From Thalassobaculum_A sp040219215 (GTDB taxonomy: Bacteria; Pseudomonadota; Alphaproteobacteria; Thalassobaculales; Thalassobaculaceae), in assembly GCF_040219215.1 (NCBI RefSeq), contig NZ_JAVJSX010000044.1:248001-312000 (forward strand): DNA of 64,000 bases, read 5' to 3'. The translations under genes and the position numbers were made by a program. Each line of letters begins with the position of its first letter. The first letter of the stretch is position 1. Positions 1-8,177 of the stretch are shown piece by piece. The notes under the pieces are model-generated. The model was not told the DNA's origin. It saw nothing but the letters and a program-made list of their open reading frames with translations, and did no database searches.

Positions 1-311
1 CCGTAGACAGCGGGGTCCAAGCCGGCTTCCAGATCGCCCTCGGCAAAGCCCAGAACACGGTCGTAGTGCTGCTGGTCGACGCCGACCTCGAACACTGCGC
101 GCCAGCGTTCGCCGTGGGCCGCGGTCCACGCCGCCTGATCCTGCCCCCACAGGAAGGACTTCAGGGACGGATGGGCAACGCAGACCTTGTAGGTCGCGGG
201 CAACGCGGCCGGAAGCACTGCCGCCACGTGATCATCCCAGGCGCGGCCCAGCCGTTGGCGGTCTTCCGGCAAGGCAAGGCGGCAGCCTGACAGCAGCGAT
301 GCTAGATCCAA
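1..311 (-). CDS. Partial globin-sensor-like (protoglobin) domain protein, N-terminus
   Basis: An open frame runs leftwards off the window edge with no stop, so only about 103 residues are visible. The spacing of hydrophobic and aromatic residues (LGRAWDDHVAAVLPA, then HPSLKSF, then ERWRAVFEVGVDQQHYDRV, then GLDPAVY) matches the N-terminal globin domain of globin-coupled sensors, which usually sits in front of a chemoreceptor or diguanylate cyclase output. The output domain lies outside the window. The start is uncertain: I chose a TTG because there is no ATG or GTG in this frame nearby. In my alignment by eye the heme-ligating histidine before the GLxPxxY motif is an aspartate, so the domain may not bind heme. 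The family call is inferred from pattern only. Confidence 0.5.
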   Translation of the reverse strand, partial: MDLASLLSGCRLALPEDRQRLGRAWDDHVAAVLPAALPATYKVCVAHPSLKSFLWGQDQAAWTAAHGERWRAVFEVGVDQQHYDRVLGFAEGDLEAGLDPAVY

Positions 312-368
312 ATGCGTTCTCCATCGATCGTCGGCGTTACAACTCTCCGAAACGTCAATGCCGGAGCG

Positions 369-383
369 CGTAACGATGTTACG
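369..383. promoter_or_regulatory. Candidate operator: short inverted repeat upstream of the globin-sensor gene
   Basis: A perfect inverted repeat, CGTAAC-GAT-GTTACG, lies about 60 bases upstream of the proposed start of the leftmost gene. It sits in the gap between that gene and the end of frmA. A related GTTAC word occurs again at about 334. The position suits a repressor or activator site, but no regulator family is recognised. Confidence 0.25.
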
Positions 384-444
384 TCGGTGGAGATGCGGTG
401 GCCGCCGGGTTTGTCCAACCACGCCTGCGTGAGGCGGCGTATCG

Positions 445-1554
445 TCAGTATACGACGACGCTGCGGATCGACTTGCCTTCGTGCATCAGGTGGAAGCCGT
501 CGTTGATCTGATCGAGGGGCATGGTGTGGGTGATCAGGTCGTCAATGTTGATCTTGCCGTCCATGTACCAGTCCACGATCTTCGGCACGTCGGTACGGCC
601 GCGGGCGCCGCCGAACGCGGTGCCCCGCCACGAGCGGCCGGTCACCAGCTGGAACGGACGGGTGGAGATCTCCTGGCCGGCGCCGGCCACGCCAATGATG
701 ATGCTCTCACCCCAGCCTTTGTGCGCGCATTCAAGAGCTTGCCGCATCGTGTTAACGTTGCCAATGCACTCGAACGAGTAGTCCGCACCGCCGCCGGTCA
801 ACTCCACCAGATGCGCCACCAGGTCGCCCTGAACCTCCTTCGGGTTCACGAAGTGGGTCATGCCGAACTTTGCCCCCAGTTCGCGCCGCGCCGGGTTCAG
901 GTCGACGCCGACAATCATGTCGGCACCGACCAGTCGGGCGCCCTGAAGGACGTTGAGCCCGATGCCGCCCAGCCCGAACACCACCACCTTGGAGCCCGGC
1001 TCGACCTTGGCGGTGTTGATCACCGCACCGATCCCGGTGGTAACGCCGCAGCCGATGTAGCAGACCTTGTCGAACGGGGCGTCGGGGCGGATCTTCGCCA
1101 GCGCGATCTCCGGCAGGACCGTGTAGTTCGAGAATGTCGAGCAGCCCATGTAGTGGAACAGCGGCTTGCCGTTCATCGAGAACCGCGAGGTACCGTCCGG
1201 CATCAGGCCTCTGCCCTGGGTCGTGCGGATCGCCTGGCACAGGTTGGTCTTGGGGTTCAGGCAGTATTCGCACTCCCGGCATTCCGGGGTGTACAGCGGG
1301 ATCACGTGATCGCCGGCCTTCAGTCCCTTCACACCGGGCCCGACCTCGACGACGACACCGGCGCCCTCGTGCCCCAGGATCGACGGGAAGATGCCCTCCG
1401 GATCGCCGCCCGACAGCGTGAACGCATCGGTGTGGCAGATCCCGGTCGCCTTGACCTCGACGAGGACTTCGCCGGCCTGCGGGCCCTCCAGATCGACGTC
1501 GGCGATCTCAAGCGGCTTGCCGGCTTCGATGGCGACGGCGGCGCGCACTTTCAT
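445..1554 (-). CDS. frmA: S-(hydroxymethyl)glutathione dehydrogenase / class III alcohol dehydrogenase
   Basis: This cytosolic zinc enzyme oxidises S-hydroxymethylglutathione (the formaldehyde-glutathione adduct) to S-formylglutathione with NAD. It also acts as S-nitrosoglutathione reductase. The 369-residue length is normal for the family. The catalytic zinc ligands are visible as Cys40 and His62-Glu63 (GHEGAG). The structural zinc is held by Cys92, Cys95, Cys98 and Cys106 (PECRECEYC...C). The NAD-binding glycine motif GLGGIGLNV lies at about residues 195-203. No S-formylglutathione hydrolase (frmB) or FrmR-type repressor gene is adjacent, so it appears to be a single-gene unit. The closeness of this sequence type to class III ADH makes other alcohol dehydrogenases unlikely. 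Confidence 0.96.
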   Translation of the reverse strand: MKVRAAVAIEAGKPLEIADVDLEGPQAGEVLVEVKATGICHTDAFTLSGGDPEGIFPSILGHEGAGVVVEVGPGVKGLKAGDHVIPLYTPECRECEYCLNPKTNLCQAIRTTQGRGLMPDGTSRFSMNGKPLFHYMGCSTFSNYTVLPEIALAKIRPDAPFDKVCYIGCGVTTGIGAVINTAKVEPGSKVVVFGLGGIGLNVLQGARLVGADMIVGVDLNPARRELGAKFGMTHFVNPKEVQGDLVAHLVELTGGGADYSFECIGNVNTMRQALECAHKGWGESIIIGVAGAGQEISTRPFQLVTGRSWRGTAFGGARGRTDVPKIVDWYMDGKINIDDLITHTMPLDQINDGFHLMHEGKSIRSVVVY

Positions 1555-1602
1555 GACAATCTCCGTTGTTCTCAGACGGTCCTACAGGCGACGGTCGAGC
1601 GG

Positions 1603-2274
1603 TCAGCTGTGGGCGGAGACCAGGAACAGCACCACGGCGGCGGCGACGGCGCCCCAGCTCACCAGAACGGCCCAGTGCATGCCGGGATAGACATTCTCGT
1701 CCGGGATACCCAGGCGCTTCATTTCTTCCTTCATCGGGTTGCTCGATGCCACCGCGGTATCCTCCTTGTGATGGCCGGCCTGGGCCGGCGCAACGGCCGC
1801 TCCGGCGGATGCTGTGCTTCCAGCACCCCGGCTTGCCGCAATCTCGCTGAACTTGGCGAAGAAATCGTTGGCGTACTTCTTGGCCGTGGAATCGATCAAT
1901 CGGGCACCGATCTGGGCCAGCTTGCCGCCAACCGAAGCGGTGACTTCGTAGCTGAGGACCGTGGCGGCCCCACCGTCGGCGTCCTCCAGCTTGACCTTGG
2001 CTCCGCCCTTGGCGAAACCGGCGGCGCCACCTTTTCCCTCGCCGGAGATCGTGTAGCCGTTCGGTGGATTGATGTCCGACAGGGTCACCTGACCGCCGAA
2101 CTTGGCCTTCACCGGCCCTACCTTGACCGAGACCTTGGCGGTGAAACCGGTGTCGCCGGTCTTGTCGATCTCCTCACAGCCCGGAATGCACTCCTTCAGC
2201 ACATCCGGATCGTTCAGCGCGTCCCAGACGATCTGGCGGGAGGCCGGGATGGTGTGCTGGCCGGTCATATCCAT
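1603..2274 (-). CDS. CoxG-family (SRPBCC, CO dehydrogenase subunit G-like) membrane-anchored protein
   Basis: The first ~150 residues have the CoxG/SRPBCC pattern: DMTGQHTIPASRQIVWDALN at the start and GCEEIDKTGD at about 33-42, then alternating strands ending in a helix (AQIGARLIDSTAKKYANDFF). A low-complexity Ala/Gly linker follows, then a C-terminal transmembrane helix (WAVLVSWGAVAAAVVLFLV). In carboxydotrophs CoxG anchors CO dehydrogenase to the membrane. Related proteins occur without CODH. No coxSML genes are visible here, so its partner is unknown. The start was set at the ATG beginning MDMTGQ. A longer in-frame extension upstream looks non-coding. The gene lies 91 bases downstream of the antiporter cluster on the same strand and may be co-transcribed with it. 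Confidence 0.82.
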   Translation of the reverse strand: MDMTGQHTIPASRQIVWDALNDPDVLKECIPGCEEIDKTGDTGFTAKVSVKVGPVKAKFGGQVTLSDINPPNGYTISGEGKGGAAGFAKGGAKVKLEDADGGAATVLSYEVTASVGGKLAQIGARLIDSTAKKYANDFFAKFSEIAASRGAGSTASAGAAVAPAQAGHHKEDTAVASSNPMKEEMKRLGIPDENVYPGMHWAVLVSWGAVAAAVVLFLVSAHS

Positions 2275-2365
2275 TGCAAGAGACCTTTCGTCGGCGACGC
2301 CGTGGATCGGACATCGCTTAACAAATTTGGCGAAGGACCGCCAGAACCCGCAGCAAACCTGGGCA

Positions 2366-4081
2366 TCAGTTTGCCGAGTAACCAACCAGCAGCGTCACCA
2401 GCAGCAGCACCGCGACCCAGGCCACACCGTTGCCGACCCGAACCGTGCGTCCGACGATGCCGTACGGGCCGAAGTTTCGTGATGCGGCATCGATCGAGGC
2501 AGAGACAATGGCCCGGCCGCCACCGGTCAGGCGGGACCAGACCGTCTCGATGCCCATGCCAAGATTGTGGACGACGCCCGGCAGGATCCGCCGGTAGATC
2601 CAGTCGGAGTCGAGGTTGGTCGAGCGCAGCTCCGGCGGATACAGCCCCGTGCGCATCAGGAAGGTGAAGGCGAGGGCGGCGTACAGCAGGAGCTGGAGTT
2701 GGGTGATGACGTGGGCGGCTGTATACGGAACATAGTCAACCGGGAACGGCAGCATCGCGTACAGCGGCTCCGGCCAGACGCCGATGCCGATGCAGAGCCC
2801 GGCCGTTATCGCCATGGCGAGCAACATGTTCCACGGGGCTTCCTTCGGCCGCAGTCCGCTGTCGTGGGCGAAGAAGGCAAAGAACGGCACCTTGATTCCG
2901 GAGTGGTGGAACACGCCCGCCGATGCGAACAGCAAAATCGCCCAGGTGATGAAGTGACCCTCGCCGCCGGCGGCGGTCAGGATCATCGACTTGGAGATGA
3001 AGCCGGAGAACAGCGGGAAGGCCGAGATGGACGCTGCACCTACGATGCAGAAGCCGGTCGTCCACGGCATGGTCTTATAAAGGCCGCCGAGTTCGGACCC
3101 CTTGCACGTGCCGGTACGGAACAACACGGCGCCCATCGACATGAACAGAAGCGCTTTGTAGAGGATGTGCGAGAACGCGTGCGCCGCAGTGCCGTTCAGA
3201 GCCAGCTCGGTCCCGATTCCGACGCCGACGACCATGAAGCCGAGCTGGTTGTTCAGGCTGTAGGCAAGCACTCGACGCAGGTCGTTCTCGATCACCGCAT
3301 AGAAGATCGGGAAGGCGGTCATGGTCGCGCCGATCCAGATCAGCATGTCGGTCCCGGCATACGACCGGGCCAGCGCGTACACGGCCAGTTTCGTGGTGAA
3401 GGCTGACAGGATCACGGTTCCGGTGACCGTCGCTTCCGGATAGGCGTCTTGCAGCCAGTTGTGCAGCAGCGGGAAGGCGCACTTGATGCCGAACGCCAGC
3501 AGAATCAGGGCGCCGCCGACCGACCCCAATCCAATGTGGCCGAACTCAATCGAACCGGTCTCGTGGAAGTGGAACAGGACACCGGCGAGCAGGATGACGC
3601 CGGAGCCGATCTGGATGATCAGGTACCGCATGCCCGCGCGGAACGAACGATCGGTACCGGCCGCCCAGACCAGGAAGACCGAGGCGATCGCCGTCAGTTC
3701 CCAGAACACGAACAACGAAACCAGGTCACCGACATAGGCGGCGGCAATCGCACTGCCGGCATAGACCTGGGTCGCCGTGCGTTGCAACCGGTCTCGTTCA
3801 TGCCACGCGTACAGGTTCCCGAGAAACAGGGCGATCAGGAAGATCGTTCCAAACACCGTGCTGAGCTTGTCGACCCGCAAGAGCTGCAGGTCGAGCTCCA
3901 TGAACGCAAAGGCCGCGTGCTCTCCGTTCGGCAGTCCCAAGACGTAAACGAGCGTCGCCGCGCTGAGCGCCAACACGTAAATCCGTGCGATCCCGGCAGT
4001 CAGGAAAGGAACCAGAAGCCCGCCCAGGATGACGATCAGGCCGGGACTGATGGGCATCGCCAGCTCAGCTATCGCGGTCAT
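2366..4081 (-). CDS. MrpD/NuoL-family proton antiporter subunit (third copy, C-terminally extended)
   Basis: This is a large polytopic inner-membrane protein of the Proton_antipo_M family. The channel residues expected for proton translocation are present: Glu128 (FVFWELTAI), Lys200 (FGIKCAFPLLHNWL) and Lys231 (FTTKLAVYAL). At 571 residues it is longer than the two upstream paralogues. The excess is a C-terminal region of about 90 residues with an amphipathic stretch (ASIDAASRNFGPYGIVGRTV) and a last transmembrane helix. Such C-terminal extensions occur in NuoL and MrpA-type subunits. It is the last gene of the antiporter cluster. Its 5' end overlaps the preceding small gene by 17 bases, which suggests translational coupling. 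Which ion it exchanges cannot be told from sequence. Confidence 0.88.
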   Translation of the reverse strand: MTAIAELAMPISPGLIVILGGLLVPFLTAGIARIYVLALSAATLVYVLGLPNGEHAAFAFMELDLQLLRVDKLSTVFGTIFLIALFLGNLYAWHERDRLQRTATQVYAGSAIAAAYVGDLVSLFVFWELTAIASVFLVWAAGTDRSFRAGMRYLIIQIGSGVILLAGVLFHFHETGSIEFGHIGLGSVGGALILLAFGIKCAFPLLHNWLQDAYPEATVTGTVILSAFTTKLAVYALARSYAGTDMLIWIGATMTAFPIFYAVIENDLRRVLAYSLNNQLGFMVVGVGIGTELALNGTAAHAFSHILYKALLFMSMGAVLFRTGTCKGSELGGLYKTMPWTTGFCIVGAASISAFPLFSGFISKSMILTAAGGEGHFITWAILLFASAGVFHHSGIKVPFFAFFAHDSGLRPKEAPWNMLLAMAITAGLCIGIGVWPEPLYAMLPFPVDYVPYTAAHVITQLQLLLYAALAFTFLMRTGLYPPELRSTNLDSDWIYRRILPGVVHNLGMGIETVWSRLTGGGRAIVSASIDAASRNFGPYGIVGRTVRVGNGVAWVAVLLLVTLLVGYSAN

Positions 4082-4343
4082 AGTAGTCCTCGTCGCGCAT
4101 CAAGATCGTCCGCATCCACTTGGCTGCGAGGACCAGTCCCACTGAACCGATGAAGCCGTAAATGGCATAGAAGCCGAACAGATACTCGACCGCGAAGGTC
4201 GGGTGTTTCTCATACAGCACGTCGGACAGGAACAGCAGCGCGCACACCGCGACCAGTGTCCACACGACCTTGGTGACGTTGCGCGGATAGTCGAGCCAGC
4301 GCGGCTTTTCGCCAGGAACGGGAGAGGAGGGGTGTTCCGCCAT
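4065..4343 (-). CDS. Small two-helix membrane protein inside the antiporter cluster
   Basis: This 92-residue protein matches no named Mrp subunit that I recognise. It has a short proline-rich N-terminus, a positively charged stretch (RWLDYPRNVTK), two transmembrane helices (about residues 28-42 and 52-74) and a charged C-terminus (MRDEDYYDRDS). It is packed between two antiporter subunit genes, 15 bases from the upstream gene and overlapping the downstream one, so it is very probably translated with them. A role as an accessory or assembly subunit of the complex is inferred from position alone. Confidence 0.72.
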   Translation of the reverse strand: MAEHPSSPVPGEKPRWLDYPRNVTKVVWTLVAVCALLFLSDVLYEKHPTFAVEYLFGFYAIYGFIGSVGLVLAAKWMRTILMRDEDYYDRDS

Positions 4344-4358
4344 CGTTGCCTCCCAGCG

Positions 4359-5849
4359 TCAGGACACGATCGGGCGGAGGAGGTCGATCACCTCGTCCGC
4401 GTAGAAGAACAGAATGACGCAGCCGGCCGCGGTCAGGCAGGGCGGCAGCACGCACAGCAGCGGCGCCTCCTCCAGTCCGTCCTTCGCCGGAGCGGCCGCT
4501 GCGCCGACCGACTGGGGCACCGGATTCGGCGAGGGTCGGAAGAATCCGCGTGCCACCACCGGGATCAGGTAGGCGACGTTCAGCAGCGAACTGATCATGT
4601 AGAACGCGACCACCATCCACACGCCGGTCTCGACCGCGCCCATCGCGAGGTACCACTTGCTCCACACTCCGGCGAGCGGCGGCAGCCCGATGATGCTGAG
4701 CGAGCCGACCAGGAATGCGGCGTAGGTGAACGGCATCTTTCGGCCGAGACCATCCATCTGGCTGATCTCGGTCTTGTGGGTCGCGACATAGATCGCCCCG
4801 GCGCACATGAACAACGTGATCTTGCCCATTGCGTGGGTCGCGATGTGCAGAGCGCCGCCGAGGATGCCGAAGGAGGTCGCCAGGGCCGCACCAAGGACGA
4901 TGTAGGACAGCTGGCTGATGGTCGAGTAGGCGAGCCGGGCCTTCAGGTTGTCCTTGGTCATGGCGACCAGCGAGGCGGCCAGCATGGTGAAGGCGGCGAC
5001 CCCGATCAGCCACTGCGACGCTCCGGTTTCGGCAAGCAGGTCGATGCCGAAGATGTACACGATCACCTTCAGGACGGTGAACACCCCGGCCTTGACCACG
5101 GCCACCGCGTGCAGCAGGGCGCTGACCGGCGTGGGTGCCACCATCGCCGACGGCAGCCAGCGGTGGAACGGCATCAGCGCCGCCTTGCCGATCCCGAACA
5201 TGTAGAGTGCCAGCAGGATTGGCAGCAGCGTCGGATCGATCTTGTCGCGCAGGATGCCGCCGACGGTGAAGTCGAGCGTGCCGGCCGCGATCCAGGTCCA
5301 GATGATCGCCACCATCTGGAAGCCGATCGAGGTGCCCATCAGCAGGCCGAGATAGACCCGGGCACCGCGCTTCGCCTCGTCGGTGCCCTTGTGGGCGACC
5401 AGCGGGTAGGTCGACAGCGTCAGGGTTTCGTAGAAGATGAACAGGGTGAACATGTTGCCGGCAAACGCGATGCCCATCGAGCTGGAAATCGCGATCGCGA
5501 AGCAGATGTAGAAACGGGTCTGGTTCTGCTCGCCGTTTCCGCGCATGTAGCCGATCGAGTACAGCGAGTTGATGATCCACAACCCGCTGGCGACACAGGC
5601 GAACAGCATGCCGAGCGGCTCGACCTGCAGGTGCAAGGGAAGGCCGGGGGCGACTTCGACCAGGGTGGCCGCCGCCTGACCACCGGCCAGGACGTCCTTC
5701 AGCAACGCGAACACAGAGGCCGCCAGCAGTCCGGCCGTCACCAGCGTGACCGCTTCGCGAACATTCGGCCGACCGCCGGTGAGCGCCATGAACACCGCGC
5801 CGACCAGCGGCAGCAGCAACGTAACGGCCAGGAGGAACGACGGGTTCAT
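4359..5849 (-). CDS. MrpD/NuoN-family proton antiporter subunit (second copy)
   Basis: A 496-residue polytopic membrane protein of the Proton_antipo_M family. The conserved ionisable residues are Glu141 (FIFYETLTLSTYPL), Lys222 (GIGKAALMPFHRWLP) and Lys253 (AVVKAGVFTVL). The APTPVSALLHAVAVVKAG segment is the strongest family match in the cluster and resembles complex I NuoL/M. A hydrophilic insertion rich in Pro and Ala (about residues 435-460) precedes the last helix. It overlaps the upstream mrpD gene by four bases (ATGA), showing tight operon packing. Confidence 0.9.
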   Translation of the reverse strand: MNPSFLLAVTLLLPLVGAVFMALTGGRPNVREAVTLVTAGLLAASVFALLKDVLAGGQAAATLVEVAPGLPLHLQVEPLGMLFACVASGLWIINSLYSIGYMRGNGEQNQTRFYICFAIAISSSMGIAFAGNMFTLFIFYETLTLSTYPLVAHKGTDEAKRGARVYLGLLMGTSIGFQMVAIIWTWIAAGTLDFTVGGILRDKIDPTLLPILLALYMFGIGKAALMPFHRWLPSAMVAPTPVSALLHAVAVVKAGVFTVLKVIVYIFGIDLLAETGASQWLIGVAAFTMLAASLVAMTKDNLKARLAYSTISQLSYIVLGAALATSFGILGGALHIATHAMGKITLFMCAGAIYVATHKTEISQMDGLGRKMPFTYAAFLVGSLSIIGLPPLAGVWSKWYLAMGAVETGVWMVVAFYMISSLLNVAYLIPVVARGFFRPSPNPVPQSVGAAAAPAKDGLEEAPLLCVLPPCLTAAGCVILFFYADEVIDLLRPIVS

Positions 5850-7351
5850 GGCGTGCCTCCCAGCAGGCCAATGGCGGCGGTGCGGGCGACCCCGACCGTG
5901 TACTCGGCGCTGATGCCGAAACCAATATTGGCCAACACCAGCACCCAGGTCGGGACCAGCATCGACAGCGGCGCCTCGCGCACCACGCGGCCCGCGGGTG
6001 GCTCTTTCAGATAGGCGGCCTCGACGATCTTCCAGACATAGATGATCGCCAGCAGCGAGCTTGCCAGGATGACCACGGCGATCGGCCAGCGCCCATCATC
6101 CAGCGCAGCCGTGATCAGGTACCATTTGCTGATGAAGCCGACGGTCAGCGGCACGCCGATCAGGCTGAGGCCGCCGGTGACGAACGCCGCCATGGTCCAT
6201 GGCATTTGTCGGCCGAGCCCCTGCACGCCCCGCATGGTCACGTCGCCGACCCGCAGCATGATGCAGCCCAGCGCCAGGAACAGCGCGCCCTTCATCAGGG
6301 CGTGGTTGAACAGGTGCAGGATGGCCGCGGTCAGGCCCTCGACACTGCCGTATGCGATGCCCAGCACCATGTAGCCGAGTTGTGCCACGCTGGAGTACGC
6401 CAGCAGGCGCTTGATGTTGTACTGGTAGATCGCGGCGATGGTGGCCGCGACCATTGCGATCAGCGCGAGGGGCAACAGGACGTAGTCCAGCGTCAGCGCC
6501 ATGAACCCATAGGACGGCGCGAACACCACGAACAGGAAGCGCAGCAGGACGTAGACGGACACCTTGGTCGAGGTGGCGGCCAGGAAGGCGGTACCGGTCG
6601 ACGGCGCGTAGGTGTAGGCGTTCGGCAGCCACGTGTGCAGCGGGAACAGTGCCAGCTTCAAGCCCATGCCGACCACGATGAACGCGAACGCTACGTGGAC
6701 CGTGCGGTTGTCCTGGAGGGCCGGTACCCGCTCGCTCAGGTCGATAATGTTCAGGGTGCCGGTGACCATGTACAGCAGCCCGACGCCGATCACGAAGAAC
6801 GTCGCGCCGACGGTGCCCAGCACCAGGTAGTTGTACGCGGCGGTCAACGCCCGACGGTCCATCCCGGCGCCGGCCGACACCAGGATGTAGGACGACAGCG
6901 AGGTGATCTCCAGGAACACGAAGACGTTGAACGCGTCGCCGGTAATCGTCACGCCGAGGAGGCCGGCAAGGCACAGCAGGTAGGCGGTGTAGTACAGGCC
7001 GTGCTGGCTGGCCGGGATCTCCGCCATCACGCTGCGCCGGGCGTACGGCATCACAGCCGCGCCGATGCCGGAGACAATCACCAGCACGATCGCGTTGGTG
7101 GCATCGACCACGTACTCGATGCCCCACGGTGCAATCCAGCCGCCCATCGCATAGCGGATCGTGCCGTCGGTCAGCACCGCTTCCAGCAGCATCAGGGACA
7201 TGGCGAACGCCGCCCAGCTGACGAGGGTCGCAAAGCCCCAGCAGACCGAACCACGGCGCAGCAGGAAGCAGATCGGCGCCGCCAGCAGCGGCACCACCAC
7301 CTGAAGGGCGGGAAGATGCGGGATGATCCCGGACAGGGTTGGACCGGTCAT
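5846..7351 (-). CDS. mrpD: Monovalent cation/H+ antiporter subunit D
   Basis: A 501-residue integral membrane antiporter subunit of the Proton_antipo_M family. It keeps Glu148 (FVFLEITSLSSYILVSAG), Lys232 (GMGLKLALFPLHTWLPNAY) and Lys263 (STKVSVYVLL), the residues that carry protons in Mrp and complex I. The LYYTAYLLCLAGLLGVTITGD segment is characteristic of the MrpD/MbhH type. It directly follows mrpC with a four-base overlap, the standard C-D order of Mrp and MBH clusters, so I treat it as the true MrpD. The two later copies are treated as additional modules. Confidence 0.9.
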   Translation of the reverse strand: MTGPTLSGIIPHLPALQVVVPLLAAPICFLLRRGSVCWGFATLVSWAAFAMSLMLLEAVLTDGTIRYAMGGWIAPWGIEYVVDATNAIVLVIVSGIGAAVMPYARRSVMAEIPASQHGLYYTAYLLCLAGLLGVTITGDAFNVFVFLEITSLSSYILVSAGAGMDRRALTAAYNYLVLGTVGATFFVIGVGLLYMVTGTLNIIDLSERVPALQDNRTVHVAFAFIVVGMGLKLALFPLHTWLPNAYTYAPSTGTAFLAATSTKVSVYVLLRFLFVVFAPSYGFMALTLDYVLLPLALIAMVAATIAAIYQYNIKRLLAYSSVAQLGYMVLGIAYGSVEGLTAAILHLFNHALMKGALFLALGCIMLRVGDVTMRGVQGLGRQMPWTMAAFVTGGLSLIGVPLTVGFISKWYLITAALDDGRWPIAVVILASSLLAIIYVWKIVEAAYLKEPPAGRVVREAPLSMLVPTWVLVLANIGFGISAEYTVGVARTAAIGLLGGTP

Positions 7352-7737
7352 CGCACGCGTCCTTCGAGATCGCGCGTCATGTCCTGCTGCTCGGCATCGT
7401 CGATCTCGTCGTCCTCGATCGAGTCGTAGGCCTCGCGAATCCGCACGACGAAGGCGAGGCCGAGCGCGGTGGTGGCAATGCCGACGACGATGGCCGTCAG
7501 GATCAGCACGTGCGGGATCGGGTTGGAAAAGATCTCATCCTTGCCGGTCAGGATCGGCGCGGTGCCGCCCGAGACCTTTCCCAGCGAGATGTACATGATG
7601 AACACCGACGTCTGGAACACGTTCAATCCGATGATCTTTTTGACCAGATTGCCGCGTGCCACGACAATATACAGACCGGTCATCATCAGCAGGATGACGA
7701 TCCAGTAGTTGTACTTGGCTAGGAACAACTCGAGCAT
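7348..7737 (-). CDS. mrpC: Monovalent cation/H+ antiporter subunit C (NuoK-like)
   Basis: A small three-helix membrane protein related to NuoK. Helices lie at about residues 10-26, 33-52 and 71-95. The family signatures GLYIVVARGNLVKKIIGLNV and PHVLILTAIVVGIATTALGLA are both present; the second is the usual PxxxALxLTxIVI region. An acidic C-terminal tail (SIEDDEIDDAEQQ) follows. I chose the ATG beginning MLELF; a TTG three codons upstream is also possible. It lies just after mrpB and overlaps mrpD by four bases. Confidence 0.88.
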   Translation of the reverse strand: MLELFLAKYNYWIVILLMMTGLYIVVARGNLVKKIIGLNVFQTSVFIMYISLGKVSGGTAPILTGKDEIFSNPIPHVLILTAIVVGIATTALGLAFVVRIREAYDSIEDDEIDDAEQQDMTRDLEGRVR

Positions 7738-7739
7738 CG

Positions 7740-8177
7740 TCACCAATCTTCGTCGTCGATGTCACGGGTTCGGCCGGCATAGGCCAGGAAGATCAACGTC
7801 ATGACCGACGCCACGGTGAGGCCGACCCCGAACTCGACGGTGATGATGCCAATGTGCTGACCGGTGGTGTCGTTGGCCGCCAGCCAATCGTAGTCGAGAT
7901 AGTTGCCGCCCAGAACCATTGACGCGTAGCCGACCAGGGCGAAGACCATCACTCCGAGCGGCGCGATCACGAGCAGGACTTCCGGCTTGAACACCTGCCT
8001 GGCCCGTTCGATGCCGAAGATCAGGGCGTACAGGACGATGGCCGCCGCCACGATCACGCCGGCCTGGAAGCCGCCGCCCGGGCTGAAGTCGCCATGGAAC
8101 TGAACGTACAGCCCGTACAGGATGATGAACGGGATCAGGATCTTGGAAACGACGCGCAGGACCAGGTGATGCCTCAT
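7740..8177 (-). CDS. mrpB: Monovalent cation/H+ antiporter subunit B (MnhB domain)
   Basis: A four-helix membrane protein of the MnhB family. The signature FHGDFSPGGGFQAGVIVAAA (about residues 27-46) is diagnostic, and GIITVEFGVGLTVASVM near the C-terminus contains the conserved glutamate. It works as part of the multi-subunit Mrp-type complex, not as a transporter alone. The start overlaps the end of the preceding DUF4040 gene by four bases. Confidence 0.92.
   Translation of the reverse strand: MRHHLVLRVVSKILIPFIILYGLYVQFHGDFSPGGGFQAGVIVAAAIVLYALIFGIERARQVFKPEVLLVIAPLGVMVFALVGYASMVLGGNYLDYDWLAANDTTGQHIGIITVEFGVGLTVASVMTLIFLAYAGRTRDIDDEDW

Noticed and set aside
481..2667. A 728-codon open frame on the plus strand opposite frmA, the CoxG gene and the end of the antiporter cluster.
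   Set aside because: The minus-strand proteins have clear family motifs, while this frame is His/Asp/Gly/Arg-rich without any domain. Such frames are usual opposite GC-rich genes.
4203..6014. A 603-codon plus-strand open frame opposite the antiporter subunit genes.
   Set aside because: Its translation is very rich in Gln, His, Arg and Asp and is the antisense of membrane-helix codons. No start signal or family match.
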